Source of the DNA: Gnetum montanum
Taxonomy: Eukaryota > Streptophyta > Gnetopsida > Gnetales > Gnetaceae
Length of the DNA stretch: 64,000 bases
Reading direction: 5' to 3'
NCBI GenBank assembly: GCA_015680685.1
Contig: MNCI01026467.1
Span: forward strand, 313,458-377,457
Program-made: the position numbers and the translations under genes
The notes under the pieces: model-generated
Seen by the model: the letters and a program-made list of their open reading frames with translations, nothing else
Told to the model about the DNA's origin: nothing
The model's database searches: none
Part shown: in pieces, positions 51,570-64,000 of the stretch
How positions within the stretch are numbered: position 1 is the first letter of the stretch
Layout of the letters: each line of letters starts with the position of its first letter

Positions 51570-53250
51570 TGATTTTCTCTAGTCAATCTACTTATGTCTT
51601 GGTTGACCCTCACTAATTGTTCTCTCAACTGGTGGACACTTTCTTCCAAAATATTTTACTATTTCTCTATAGTGGTCAATCTTGCATTATCAACAACAAG
51701 ATGCTTATTCCCTTCTTGTGCAACCGTCAATGCCTTCTTATGGACATACGCTTATGCTTTGGCAACTAAGGCATTCCAAACTACTTTCTTTGTCTCTTAC
51801 TTAGTAGCTTTATTTTGTTCAATGAACTAATTCAGCTACTTTGTTAAGAATTATTCTAGCTACTTGGATGCAACAAATTGGGTAGGGTCTCATCTTTTAG
51901 CTCTCAAGGTAGCTAACTCTTATTGTAGTCAATGCACTTCTATTTCTACATGTTCTGCCCTAGTCTCTACCATGACTAGCTTCCATTCTATGACAATGAA
52001 GTCTAATTGAACTACAATGACATCACTAGAGATGTCAAAAAGAGTTTTCATCACTTGTCCAGTCTATAGTAATCTATCAAGCACATCCTCATGGATCGTA
52101 GGAGTCAGTGAAGTTCCAACTAGCATTTGGGTGTCTCTAGTCCTTATCAAATTCACCAAAGGCACAACATGCATATTAAAAGATTCATTAATGTGATTTG
52201 TGATACCTTCTACTGTGCCTACCACATCTTGGTGTTGCATGACCACAACAGTATCACCGTCTCTTGTTTCAAGCATTACTTGAAAAGATGCAACATTACC
52301 AGAGATTTGTTGTGATCATTGGGCTTCTTCTTCTAATTGTAAAGAAATTTTCCCCCTTGATTGATTGGCAAAAAGAGTGGATTGCACAACATCATTGATC
52401 ATCTAGAAGAGGTTTAATTCATTGCTACTTCCCCAACTAAGAGTTTCAGCTATTTGTTACAAATGACTCATTGTGGGCTAGTAATCTTGTGGTGGTGGCG
52501 ATGGAACTTGTGGCTCTCACCACTGCTTAGGCTCTTGCTCTATTTCCTTTTTTGGTTCTAGCTTCTTTTCTAGTTCTAGTTCTTGTTCATTGCCAAGGTC
52601 TTTCCTTGGTGCTTCTAGTTTAAGTGCTTAGCAAAAGAAGCATTTTGAGCCTAGTAATGTCATTGGTGTTTCCCAGGATTTCAACATGCTTGCATAGCTT
52701 CCTAATCAAGGGAATGAAACTGTTAGCTTTTCTTCCTTCTTTTCTTTAAACCACCTTTGAATGTCAATCAAGTACATTTGGGTAAGATTGGCATTGTATT
52801 TTCCCATTAATACTACACTTCCATTGGCCACATAAGTTGATATTCTATTGAGCCCTTTGGTTGGGAATAGATGGTATGTGCCTATCTTAAAATAAATCCT
52901 CTCTTCTAGAGTCAACTTGTTGTATGTTTTATTCCCCTTGTTGAATTCCCACTTCAACCACAACTTTCTACTTTCTGCATCAAACCTTGTGGACAAATAT
53001 GCCAGCTTGGCCCCCACATTTGGTAAACTCAAAGCCTCTGTGATTGCCTTGACTGAAAAGGAGACAATGACTTCATCAATGTTGACTATGGTGCCTTCCT
53101 CCTTGTTATGTCAAAATCAGTACATCTCATCAAGGTACCATTCCCCACTTTCTGAAAAGACATGCCATAACGCCTAGAGTTGAGTGCTAACTACCTTAGG
53201 GGAAAATGCCATAAATGGACCCAAGTTCATTTCCACGATGACCATGGTCA
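51570..53250 (-). pseudogene. E8 extra ORF: Athila-type transposon-protein domain and coiled coil
   Basis: Minus strand. LPNVGAKLAYLSTRFDAESR, LTLEERIYFKIGTYHLFP, LNRISTYVANGSVVLMGKYN and DIQRWFKEKKEEKLTVSFP (53032-52706) form the domain, followed by LCKHVEILGNTND. Further on is an acidic/amphipathic part (HINESFNMHVVPLVNLIRTR, 52276-52064; VHQLREQLVRVNQDI near 51600), likely coiled coil. The domain is the inverted partner of 51000-51300. The role of this ORF in Athila elements is unknown. Confidence 0.55.
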
Positions 53251-53259
53251 ACATGGATT

Positions 53260-54830
53260 TCTCTTGGATGGCTCCAAGGCATTCCTGGGACAATGTGAGG
53301 CATTGTCCTTGCACTAGGGCCTATGGTTCTATAGCCTCTCCTTAGACTAATTGCCTTGTAGCAAGAGCCTCTTAATGAATGCTAAATAACTAGACCTCTG
53401 TTCTTCATGTTTGGCTCATGGGCCTTCTTCTCCTAGTTGGCCTCTGCCACCTCTTGGGCATTTGGCTGCACCTTGCAAAGGTCCTTCTTATCCTCCTCTA
53501 TTTGGGGCCATCTACAATCAATCCAAGGTTTGATGTTACTAAGGTGTTGTCATAGTTTTATACCTTACTCATAACCTTATTTCCATTAAGCTCTTTAGCT
53601 CATATGATTGCAAAGTTAGAAAAATCTAAGAAAAAATGCCCAACAAGGATTAACTTTTGTTATGACCCTTTGCAATTGGTTTCTTTTTCCTCATGTATGG
53701 TTTATAATGATGGTTATGATCCCTTGGGTGAGAAAATTAAAGGATCTAGCATTCATATGATTGATTGTTCATTAAAACACTTAAGGTTCTTAACATTCTT
53801 ACCCCTATAATACCTTTCAGGCGATAGCAAATTTCAAAAAATCAATGGAAGTTTTCCACACAAGCCCCCTTCTCCCAACTAAATTAAACACTTCAGGTTC
53901 AACTAGGTTCAAAAATTACGAGAATCGAAGCAGGATGGAGCAAGATATCACATGTGAAAGTTGGTTGTGCAAAGCTCTAAGTTGAGAGAGAGAAATAAAA
54001 AACTTCCCTAGCTACAAATGATGATAATGGATTTTGGAACACCATGGAGGTCCTATATGTAGTTTTTATGGACCCAATATCGAGTATCAAACATCAAGCC
54101 TAACCCAATATTGGGTAGTCAATATGGGGATGCTTGAATTTGCATATTATGAGGGAAGTCAACATGAAAAATAAAGCTCTGTGATAGGTGGAAAGGTTTC
54201 AAGTCAAATCCAAAGTTCTAGGGCAAGTGAGAATTTATATGTAGGCATCAAAAGTGTTAGAAGATAAAATCACATGCTTTAAAAGCTTTGAAAGATGCAA
54301 GAAAAGAGATATTAGATCCATGATGTAGAACGAATCAGTTATATGATAAAGGAAAGTATTGAATTTAACATTTATGCATTTGGAAGGTATAAGATGATGC
54401 AGTTGTGTCAAACAAGTACAAGTTACAATAGTTATATAAGTGGGTCCTCCCTAAAGCAGGCTTCAACCCTAAATGTCCTTGTTTAACCAACCCTAAAAAT
54501 GTCTGTAGCCACCAAAGGGGTTAAATGTGATGCATACCTGTGAAACAAACACACATGTTAAATCCACCAATTTGAGAAAATAACTTTATGATACACAAAA
54601 CCACAAGTTAGGATCATATGAATAGTGAGATAAATTGGATTTTAGAAGGGATTACAGAAATTAGGGCTTGATGTGCCTTACAATAGGCATAATGAATCCT
54701 TGTGTGTTAATAATGGTTAAGTAATCATTATCCCTTCTCTCCAAGATTCAAAGCAAGTCCATACCATGTTCCTAGTGACATCACATCACATTGTTTCATC
54801 TCTTTGATTGACAATCATAAGACTACCGTA
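53260..54830. mobile_element. Insertion in E8 relative to E7, partly LTR-like
   Basis: The two inverted copies are collinear on both sides, but E7 has about 100 bases here and E8 about 1.5 kb. 53990-54150 has GGTCCTATATGTAG and repeated AATATCGAGTATCAAACATC/AATATTGGGTAGTCAATATG phrases like the U3 of the E8 and solo LTRs (TGATATCGAATACCTGACAT). Ends are not clear. Confidence 0.4.
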
Positions 54831-54879
54831 GCTACAAGAAGTAGCATCACTTGGCATTTTGTCTAAGAAAAGAGGTTAT

Positions 54880-55520
54880 TCATGGCAGTTCTTTTTTTTT
54901 TTCTTTTTTTTTCTTTTTTGAAATCTAAAAATCCACCAACCTTTAGGCATGAATAACATGTCTTTCCAGTGGAACCCTCAGAAATTTATTCAATCCCTTT
55001 TTATTTTACTCTTGCTCCCATTTTTCATTAGATCTACAAGGATATAATTACAACCTTAGCAACATGATAGAACATAAAAAAGTGGTGAAAGAGATTCCAC
55101 AAATCTACTTGATGTCATACCCTTCACATTTCCACTTGGTTCTTCACTTTTCCATCCAAGCACAGTGATTATGAGTTTATTTTTAGTTTGATGATGGAAA
55201 AGAATATCATTATGACGAGGGTAAGCACCTCTTATAAATGGGATGGATAGATGGATGGTGTGGCTTCACTATCCAAACAATTAGTCCCTTATGATTTGAC
55301 AACATAGAAAAAACCTTACCTCAATGGGCTACATGATTGCTTTATTCACAAGCAAAATTACTGACAAAGGGAATGAAAAAAAAATGTGGAAAAAGTTGAA
55401 AAGGATAGGATAAATTTGTATCAAAAAATAAGAAAAGAATAAAAAACTGTAAAACAAAAAGGTGAAAAACCACGTATTAATTCAAAATTTTAGGATGGGG
55501 TGTCTCCCTCACAACTAAGT
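54880..55520 (-). repeat. E8 noncoding block, inverted relative to 50110-50980
   Basis: On the minus strand: GAGACACCCC, T-rich run, CACACCATCCATCTATCCATC, CAAGTGGAAATGTGAAGGG(T)ATGACATCAAG and GGGTTCCACTGGAAAGACAT, in the order seen on the plus strand of E7. It is probably spacer between gag and the following ORF. Confidence 0.7.
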
Positions 55521-55599
55521 GTTTGATCATGCTAAGAATTCATAAGTAGATAGGCAAGCTTCATGCATGTGTAAAATAGTGCTAACCTCTCATTTTTGA

Positions 55600-57994
55600 G
55601 CTACTGTGTGTATCTTGGTTTAGTGGCAACTGCATAGACAAGTTGTTGTTCACACACCTGGTTGTTAAATGTACGGTGGATCAGAGTATGAGTTGTGTCA
55701 ACATTGTAGATATTTGTCCCATAACTACACCCTTGATCATGATTAAGCAAGAATGGAGTCATTTTTCTCTCCACAATGCTAAATTCATTGCTTTTGGTAG
55801 GTGTTGGAGTAATGATGGATGTTGGCCAATGTGAAGGATCAGAGGACATTGGTTGTGAAAGGGAAGGCATTGCACTAGATTGGCATTGCGTTGCATTGGA
55901 TAATGTAGTAGGTTCATGAGTGTTGCACTTATGCATGGTAGCTATCCTAAAGAAAGGATGTTTTTGAGATTGTGATGGGTACCTACTAGCATCATCATGT
56001 CTATGCACATTCATGGCACAAGTGGCATTCTTTGGTTAATGTTGTTGTACTAAACCTTCCTATGTCGTTGGTAGTGACATGTGATGGGATGGAGTATGAG
56101 AATATCAAGGATAGGATGGAGGGTAAGAGGTGTGAGTTGGTGATTCTTCATGAGATGTCATGGGTTGATGATACTAGGAAGAGTGATAGTAGCAATTTGA
56201 AGTGAAGGCTGTAGAACTAGTTTGAGAAACAAGTTTTCGAACATAATAACTGTACCAGTTTGGATGGTAGTAAGGGTAAGGCTGGTTTGGTGATGGCCTC
56301 CCCCATGACGATGGGTTTTGCCACTGCAATTGATGACAGTGTTGAGGTTAGTAAGAAGTCCCCTTAGGATCATATGATTGGTTGTAGAATTGTCTATAAT
56401 TACCTTGTGGGAAAGGTAAGTTTCTTGGCATGTGCTTCTGTACAAACTTGGGACTTAATGCAAAAGCCCAATACTCATGTAGATGTAACATGAGTAGACA
56501 ATAGCCCTTCAGATGGTCATATATGTAGATGTCACATCTATCATCTTATTTTGTGGTTGAGTCTATAGCCTCTTTTTCTTTAGCCATTTCTCGTGTTTGT
56601 CAATAAGTGTTCCTAGCTGCTTCTTGGTTCTTCTTCCTCAATTTATTGTGATTGCTTAATTCATTTTGCGTTACCTTCTCCTTTATAGTTTCTATGAAAT
56701 TTGTAACTTTCTCATTTATCCACTCCAAAATTCTATCAAACATTTCTTCAAGTTCATCGATAGACTTCTGTATCGACAAGGTTTGTTGTGGAATCACCTT
56801 ATCAAGAGCTACCTCTTTCTCCTTATCATTGATGTGGACCTTCTTCTTTTCAAGATTTGGGTTCCAGTGATATTGCTCAACATTCTCCCATTTGCATAGC
56901 TCTACTTATTCTTTTGCCACACACTCAATTAGCTCTTGGATCTTATGGGTTTGTTGCTTGTATAATTGACCTTGAGCATGCATCCCAAGAGTCTCCTTCA
57001 TTTCATTATGAAGCCCATCTATGATGTGAAAAAGTTGCTCTTCCTCAAAGAAACCATGGCCTAGGCATCTATTCAATAGAAAATAATATCTAGCTAAGGT
57101 CATATCTAAGGGTTCACATTATGCTTGTCTCCATCCTTGGATCTGTGTCCTAAGGTTGAACACCCTTGCATAGGTTTGATATTTCTTATTGAAGAGTTCC
57201 AACCTATTGGACCACCGTCGAATTGAATTTGGTTTCAATGATACCATACTTCGACTCTATCGATTAGTGTCCTAAAAAACAGCTTAAGCTTTTGCCACCC
57301 ACTTTCAATGTTGTATAAGGCACAAGCATCATGGAAGACTTGTAAATGATGTTATGGATCCGAATCATAACCTCTCGCCAATTTAGGGATACTATTCATA
57401 TCAAGCCTTGTTAGGTGACTTTCCCTATGATGCCTATGGGGTATCTAACTGCCTCTATGATCTACATCAGGCTCTTAGTGGCCAATAAGGGTTCATCATC
57501 ATTAGACATGTTGTGATGAAAATTTCTATTTCTATTCATTTGATTGTGGCAATTTTATCTATGTTAATTTGATGTCTTTGATTTTTCCCATGTTTTCAAT
57601 TTCTATTTGTAGTTCGACCCCCCTAGTGGAGTTTTGTCTCTAAACCTACATTCATCTTTGTCAAAACTAGACATTGAAGAGGAAGAGAAAGATGAGGAAC
57701 TAGGAGGATTTCCATGGCTTCTATGATGTCCCCATGATCCCTTGATTTATCTTTTCCAGGTTTTGAGGAGGTCCTAGGCCTTGAGGCCTCCCCTAGTCCA
57801 AGACTTACTTCATCTCCTCTAGGGTTATCTTCCTTAGGTGAATGTAGTCTTTGAGTGTCTTCAGGGTGGTCATGAACATATGAAACCTCTTCATGAGGTT
57901 GGTTACTCTAATGTTCTTCAACATATATCTCGTTAGTTCTCCAATGAATGTTCTCGCCATACAATGCATTATTTCTTCCTTGTGAAAGAGACAT
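55600..57994 (-). pseudogene. E8 Athila-like gag
   Basis: From an ATG at 57994 (MSLSQGRNNALYGENIHWRT) the frame passes several stops to ESGWQKLKLFFRTLIDRVEV-like text (about 57310-57260), LELFNKKYQTYARVFNLRTQ (57200-57140), then MTLARYYFLLNRCLGHGFFE and QLFHIIDGLHNEMKETLGMH (57103-56985), the F-x-x-LL..CPHHG and FYxGL steps of Athila gag. 56797-56600 is an acidic helix (IDELEEMFDRILEWINEKVT). 56445-55600 is Ser/Thr/Gln-rich linker. It encodes the particle protein. Confidence 0.65.
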
Positions 57995-58102
57995 TATTTT
58001 TAGTTAAAGATGTGTGTGTGATTTAATATTTTTTGAAGGATAAATCATTAATGCACTTACAACGATTGTGTATAATATAACTAATCTAGATAACTAGCAC
58101 GA

Positions 58103-58120
58103 TCCTAAGCAACGGTGCCA
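58103..58120 (-). other. Primer binding site of E8 (tRNA-Asp-like)
   Basis: The minus strand reads TGGCACCGTTGCTTAGGA, one base inside the LTR. The common Athila/Tat site complementary to tRNA-Asp begins TGGCGCCGTTGCC; two C-to-T-type changes explain the difference. Confidence 0.8.
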
Positions 58121-58121
58121 A

Positions 58122-58997
58122 TGATGAGCGGCAAGGTACCCCTACACCCAACCATATGAATCACCAGCATTCACTAGTTGAATTCTATGGATGGGAATAG
58201 TTGTACATCTAGATCATTATGCCTTGATTCTAGTTCGTTGTCTTCCCACTTGGATGAGTGGTAGCTTTGTCATGTATGGTTTAGTCCAAAGTGAGGCATA
58301 TAATAATTGATTTTTGGCCCTAAGCTACTTCTAATGATAATAAAGAACTTACTTGTTTGATCTAATTAATAATGGAAAGTAAAGTCTAAACTAGCCTACA
58401 TGTGATGAGTATCCATTCCTAACTATCTGTACATGCCTTGGACTTCATGTAACTACTACTAGGATCACCAAGCATACATCACTAGGCATACCAAATGATA
58501 CACTACTAGGCTACCAAGTAATTAGACTTAAACGCTCACAATTAGTCATACTCATTCCACTTAATAACAGGAATAATAAAGAGTAAATAAATGGAAACAT
58601 TAACTAAGGAAAATACTAAACAATTAAGTAATTAAAGGTAATTAAAAGCAATAATAAAGCTAAGTGGATGCTACAATGATGGAAGTAATCTCGATCTTTA
58701 TTGTCAAACATGTAACATGTCCAAGTACGTCACACTCGAATAAGGATGTCGTACAATCACTTAACATCACATTGCGGACATGCACAAGGAACTAGCAAAA
58801 CTTGAAATAAAAAATCTATGAATCTATTCTATCTCTCTATGTTATCTGCTATATCCCAACTGTGCACTCAAGTGTGGTATTTATAGGTTTGCATGGAAGG
58901 GGTGATATCGGATGTTCAACATCGAAGGTTGTGCCCTGATATCGAATACCTGACATCATGGCTCTGATATCAAAGCCCTACAAAGCATGAATCATCA
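58122..58997 (-). repeat. E8 5' LTR (876 bp)
   Basis: Plus-strand start TGATGAGCGGC, end GAATCATCA. It aligns with the solo LTR at 33019-33919 (TATGGATGGGA, CTTCCCACTTGG, GGTTTAGTCCAAAGTGAGGC). Minus-strand TATA-like CCTATAAATACC at 58876-58887. Near the U3 start are repeated TGATATCGGATGTTCAACATC-like steps. Confidence 0.85.
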
Positions 58998-59699
58998 CCC
59001 ACTAACAATTACATTAGCCCAAGATGTGTACAGTAGGCCAAGACTAAATACTTATATCCAATAAGCTAGAATATCTTTACACTTATGTCATACTTAGAAA
59101 TACAATTGATAATCATTTTCATTATGTTCATCCTTAGCACACTTAGAGCCTACTAACATCATTTAATCATATACCTCAATAAGATTTCAACCATATGTTT
59201 TGTACTTTCCTAATTCTAAGTGAAAAGACAATGATTATGAACTTCCTATCAACTCACTATAATACTTATATTATCTATCTATAGATTATAATCTGGTCAT
59301 GCATGCATACTTGTGACTTTCATGGTTAAGTGTTAGAATCTTTCATCACTCATCATCATCATAGAGCTATCATCGATGGTTCAACCCATTGAAGTCCAGT
59401 CTAAGGAGTGGAATAATCTAACATGTAACTATCAAACACTAGCTACAGTAATAGAAATAATGTAACACCATAGCTTTAAAAACAAATCTGTGCCCATGGA
59501 AGCTATAATTCACTTTTCAAGATGATGATGGAGAAGAGCCCTGTAGAAGAAACATCATATAATAAAGCTACATGAAAGGATTTTGATGAAACTAAAGAAG
59601 ACAACCTTTTAGTAGTGATTTAAGGCATGGTCAATAAGGAGCTTGGTAAATTATCCATCATGGTGAGTAATGACTTATTGTATGATTTAATGATTGTTA
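58998..59699. other. AT-rich DNA beyond E8
   Basis: Nothing coding recognised. Confidence 0.4.
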
Positions 59700-60480
59700 A
59701 TTATACCATGGTGGGATACTATTTTTAAGTTTAGAGTCTACACTGAGATGCTAAGATGTAATAAACAAGTTTGTGAATCCACTCTAGCTTAGCTCAAGAC
59801 ACTAAATAAAGATTTAAAATTTGTCTATGAAGATAAAGATAAATATGCCAAAGATTATTCAAAATTTGAGGTAGAAGATGCTCTCTTGCTTACAAAAAAA
59901 CAATCTAAGGAATTAATAGTACTAAAATAAGCAAGAAACATCATAAGCTCAAGTACTAATCTTGAATTAATAAAAGAGTGAAGGATTTGATGTTGAAGAT
60001 GATGCAACTAGAGGCCAATGAAAACACTCTATAGTACAAAAAATTTAAGCCTCATGAAAATATGGACACCATGCAGAAATGAGTTAAAGAAATATTAGGG
60101 TAGACAACTGAATTTATTGAAAAATTTAATGAGGAGAAGAAAATATTAAATGACATAGTAAGTACTTTACAAGAATAGTTGATGACAAAATAGTTCACAG
60201 CCCACTACAAGGAATTGTTACAAATAATTATCAAGTAAGTTTGTGAATTGTTGTCTATTCTCATTGTATATCCTTCATAGTTCCTAACTACATATACTGA
60301 AATAAAGGATGAACTCCTTAATCAATCTTCTATGTTGACATTCCAACATTGCAACCTAAGAATCCTCCAATTTCTATGAAGCCCATAGTAAAGGACACAA
60401 TCCAACAGTCAAGAAGTGAATCATCTTCTAGTGTATATGATAGTCTTCTAAATGAGTATATAGATGCTTACCTTAGTTGA
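59700..60480 (+). pseudogene. Coiled-coil ORF remnant
   Basis: A Lys/Glu-rich reading (LKTLNKDLKFVYEDKDKYAK, DYSKFEVEDALLLTKKQSKE, near 59800-59920) is interrupted by stops and frame changes. It ends with KDTIQQSRSESSSSVYDSLL and NEYIDAYLS before a TGA at about 60480. Heptad-like, probably coiled coil. Family unknown; it could be an extra ORF of an LTR element. Confidence 0.4.
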
Positions 60481-62225
60481 AGATTCAGTTTTCTTTTCAT
60501 TTTTGTTTTTTTAGTTTGTATTTTTAGTAACTCCTGTGTTAAATGGTGATATTGATTACTTTAATATGTCATGATAAGCATGTAGTTTCTTTTTTGTGGT
60601 TAATTATTTGGCTATGTTATAATATAGTTTGAAAGAGAAAATTACCTTTAATATTTCTACGTATTCTCCTCTATATTTTGGATTTATTTAAAATGACTAA
60701 AATAATATATAACATGAGTTTGGAAAAGAAAAAATGATCACTATCATATTAGACTTATATTTATAGTTTTCCTAATTAGACATATGGTTTCTTTAGTTAT
60801 ACAGTACTCATTATGAAATGCATTATATAAAAGGAATTCCACCTCAGATCATTACTCCATAACTATTGACTAATTCATAAGAATCTCTAATTCATGTAGT
60901 CTAGAAAAGAATGGTAATAGAGTGATATTTTATCACTTAACCTATGAAATTCATGAATTAATATTTAGAAAGTAAAGCACATCATTGTTTTTAATGTTAA
61001 GCTTGAGATGTGGTGTTAAAGATTTGATGTGTTATAGCTAGATTAACATGTTAATTAAGGTATGTATTGTGTAAAACTATGGTCACTTGTATGTATTGTC
61101 ATAATGTACAACAATGCTACAATGTTTGTGAGTTGTATTACTTATTAGTTAAATTTTTTTGTAGGTAATTTTATTATTTTCATTCCTTAGCTAATTTTAA
61201 CCACTCATCCTATCTATTCATTTTTTTGGCATGACTATTTCTCTTGACCTATATATGTGTTGATTCTAGTTCATTCATGCAACATAATAATAATAACTAA
61301 GAGACATTACACAATGGCATCCTTCTCTATTTTTGTGTATAACTATTCGAGTATAACTTAAGTGCTTCATAGTGTGGCTATTTTAGCATTCATAGTGTGT
61401 TACAATTTCAATATGTTATCTACTTATAAGAGTCATAAAATTATTTCTAGTTTCATTAGACCTGGTGATATGAACATCACAAAACTTAACAAGGGAGAGT
61501 ATAACCCTTCATCATAAGGCCTCATGAAATTATGTTATATTTGCATGCATGTGTAATTAGATGCAATTGGATTTATAGGGACACAGAGTAGATGTGATAT
61601 ATTATGATTTATTTTCTAAGATCTTGCTAATATATGTTCATTTGTATATGATTATTATCACACCTTGAAATTAACCATAGATAATTTTATAAAATCACTT
61701 AAGAAGAATGGTTATATTCCTTAGAAATCCATGTATTCTATGGAGAAACTTTAAATTCAAAATTTAAATGATAGGAAAATCTTACATCATCATGTACGAA
61801 ACCTTCTAATCCAATATTCATAGTCAAATAAGCCATAAAGAATAAATCACTTAGCAAGATTCATGCAATGTTATATAAACAACTTAGGAAAAAAACTTTG
61901 ATGTACAAGTTATAAGAGATACATAAGTAAACTATAAGGATCATTTATGAATCCATAACATGGCTTTAAAAATACAACAATGCTTAAATCCTTTATCCAC
62001 AAAGCTTCTTTAAAAGTTAATACTCCTATAACATACTATGATGTAGCATCTACAATGTGACCAGAAACCTTCATCCAAGCCTCCTAACTAAGATTTGTAT
62101 GAAACACATGCAAGAAGGGTTAGAGCATCTTCCTAGTAGAGAAAATCACCTTAGCACCACCTAGAATAAGTTGAAAGATGGGACCCACATTAAAACCAAC
62201 AAAAATTACCAATTAACCAAATTGT
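60481..62225. other. AT-rich DNA, nothing recognised
   Basis: No coding block, repeat unit or RNA seen on either strand. Confidence 0.5.
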
Positions 62226-62250
62226 TAATATATATATATATATATATATT
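62226..62250. repeat. (TA)n microsatellite
   Basis: About eleven TA units. Confidence 0.9.
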
Positions 62251-63614
62251 ATCCAAGTTCATTAACATTACCATTCATGTGATAATCTTTCATTAATCTG
62301 TGATTTGTACTACTTGTGGATTTTTCCATGAGGTTTCCAACATTTGATGTCTAGAAGAACTATAAGGTTGATACTAACTTAACTAGTCATCAAGAACTAT
62401 ATGGTGTGACACCTTACCTATCTAAGGCAACCCTCATGCAAGATAAGACTAATTGTTGGGTTTGAAACCCTCATGCATATCCAGATCAACTATTGGATCA
62501 TGGTATGGCTAATATCAATCCTATAGTTCTTCAAGATCCTAGCTCCCCACTTCTACCTCAAAGTCAAGTTGCATGCTAACTACTTCATGATGATTTGTCA
62601 CGAAGACCTAGCCACCGTATTAGTTGTCTCTACCACAAATCATGTTTAATGCATTGTATTCATTTTTTCCTAGTTATTTGACATGTTGAACACACCCAAA
62701 CATGCTGAAATGTTTTCTTTCCATTACCACCAAAAGTTAATATGCAAGATGCTAAAAAATGCAAACAATGGAAGTGAAAAACTACAAAAGTGGTGAAATA
62801 TGATGCAAATAATATTAGATCTAGGTTAAATTGGCAACAAAAAAACAAGGGTTAGACCAATAATGACATCCAAGAACAAAAGTATTAAGGTGAGTAAGTT
62901 TCAAAATGAAAAGTTGTTTGTAGAATTCATAGAAAAAAGAACATTTTCTCTACCTTAAGAGATCAATCACCAAAGATTTTCCAAGAATTAATAAGTTTAG
63001 ATCTAGAAATTTCCAAGAGATCCACCAAGAACAATCCTATGCAAGAGAATGAAAGAAAGAGTGATGCACAATTGATACCAGGAGAGCCAATGCTACCAAG
63101 TATTTATAGATACAAGAGGTAGGATTTCTAAAAATAAAGAATTAATAATCTATTTTCTAAAATGAAATAACATGTATCCATAAAAAAGATTCAATGATTA
63201 ATAAATAGGTTAAACCACCAAGATAGCACAAGAGTAAGCCCCCCTGCTTAAGAATGGTTTCCAAAATAAAATAAAATAAAAACTATAATAAATCCCAAAT
63301 ATCTATTTAATATGTCTCATACTCATATTCTTACTTTATTCCAAAACCATGGAATAAAATAAAATACAAAATATAAATAAAAACATAAATAAAATACTAG
63401 CAATGGACCATCACCATCTTACAAGCCTATCCTTCACAAGAGCCACAAAGCATTAGTAAATAATCAAGAAAAGAGATATAAAATAATAATATTTTCAAAT
63501 ATGTAATAAGAGCAAGGTCCATGATCCAAAACCTTAAAGAATCAAACTATCAAGACATGATAAAATATGTATACTTACCCAAACATAAGGTGTTATTCCA
63601 AGATACAAAATAAA
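62251..63614. other. AT-rich DNA, nothing recognised
   Basis: AATAAAATAAAA stretches and scattered short phrases; one AACCCTCATGCA phrase is repeated (62430 and 62468). No gene. Confidence 0.45.
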
Positions 63615-63700
63615 ATGAGGTGTTAGCCTAGTGGTACTAGTCTTGGCCTGGTCAGCCTAGGTCATAGGTTCAATTTTACTAGGTAGCACTGAGTTATAAA
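63615..63700 (+). repeat. tRNA-derived SINE-like head (Pol III A and B boxes)
   Basis: TAGCCTAGTGG at 63624-63634 fits box A (TRGYNNARNGG), and GGTTCAATTTT at 63667-63677 fits box B (GGTTCRANNCC) with decay of the last bases. The two lie 43 bases apart, as in plant SINEs. The cloverleaf is not closed, so it is not a working tRNA. The 3' end is not defined. Confidence 0.5.
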
Positions 63701-64000
63701 CTTCTATATATCTTAGGGTATAAATATGTTTTACTTATTTCCAGTTGCAACATAATGTCACCATCCCTATGACATCTTGTCCTCAGATGTCATGGAAAAC
63801 ATCAAATATACGATATATTAGACATTCTGTATACAAAGAAAATATACCAAATGCAAAACATATATGATATTCGACATTATGTATAAAGGAAATAATAGAA
63901 AAAATGTAGAAAGAGAATGAAAAAAATGCTTTATTGATATAGAATAGTGTATCCAGATCATGATCTAAGAGTGTTTCTTGGGGTTTTCTTCCTTTGGCAT
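63701..64000. other. Window end, possible LTR/ORF junction
   Basis: Contains GACATCTTGTCCTCAGATGTC (63769-63789), an interrupted dyad; on the minus strand it reads GAGGACAAGATGTC, a phrase I associate with the 3' end of some plant gypsy polyproteins. Nothing further can be supported. Confidence 0.2.

Noticed and set aside
63615-63700. Functional tRNA gene
   Set aside because: No closed acceptor stem or anticodon arm can be drawn and box B has decayed.

Overview
The window looks like repeat-dominated DNA from a land plant with a large, methylated genome. A gymnosperm is my best guess, but nothing in the sequence fixes the species. I find no intact host gene and no rRNA, tRNA or CRISPR. Almost everything recognisable is Ty3/gypsy LTR retrotransposon of the Tat and Athila lineages, nested in each other and in several stages of decay.

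Layout. 1-514 is the 3' end of a plus-strand Tat-like LTR that appears to have landed inside the 3' LTR of element E1. E1 (517-8364) and E2 (10060-18170, with a perfect 5-bp duplication GTTAA) are minus-strand elements with two LTRs, a primer binding site, gag, a protease-like domain and a polypurine tract. They have no reverse transcriptase, RNase H or integrase, so they are gag-only, non-autonomous (TR-GAG type) elements. Between them lies the remnant of a third LTR (8365-9678). 18176-21400 is a diverged tandem array made of U3-like units.

E3 (about 21430-27781, plus strand) is a decayed Tat polyprotein with RT, RNase H, a second archaeal-type RNase H and integrase, ending in an LTR. Its 3' end matches E1 and E2, so its family is a plausible helper for them. 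28560-31000 is another array of about 190-bp units. 31293-37295 holds two decayed multi-exon gene-like loci on the plus strand. The first encodes an FCP1/NIF-like (HAD) phosphatase domain and is interrupted by a solo Athila-type LTR.

E5 (37640-43979, minus) is an older gag-protease element. E6 (44050-46930, plus) is an Athila-type RT-RNase H-integrase remnant. 49870-58997 holds two inverted relatives of an Athila-like element (E7 plus, E8 minus) that meet tail to tail near 51.56 kb; E8 keeps a gag, a tRNA-Asp-like primer binding site and an LTR. 59-64 kb is mostly AT-rich decayed DNA with one coiled-coil pseudogene and one tRNA-derived SINE-like unit.

Two shared signals stand out. A short motif (core AGTTTAACGTCATAGCGGAC and variants) recurs about 45 times in eleven clusters, always on the antisense strand of its host element, both inside gag and in untranslated regions. 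An ATGCT/AGCAT dyad is carried by the ~190-210-bp U3 modules of several otherwise different LTR families. The two recent insertions (1-8.4 and 10-18 kb) are rich in CG and CHG sites, while the rest is depleted and its coding remnants are broken mainly by TAG codons, as expected from decay of methylated CAG sites.
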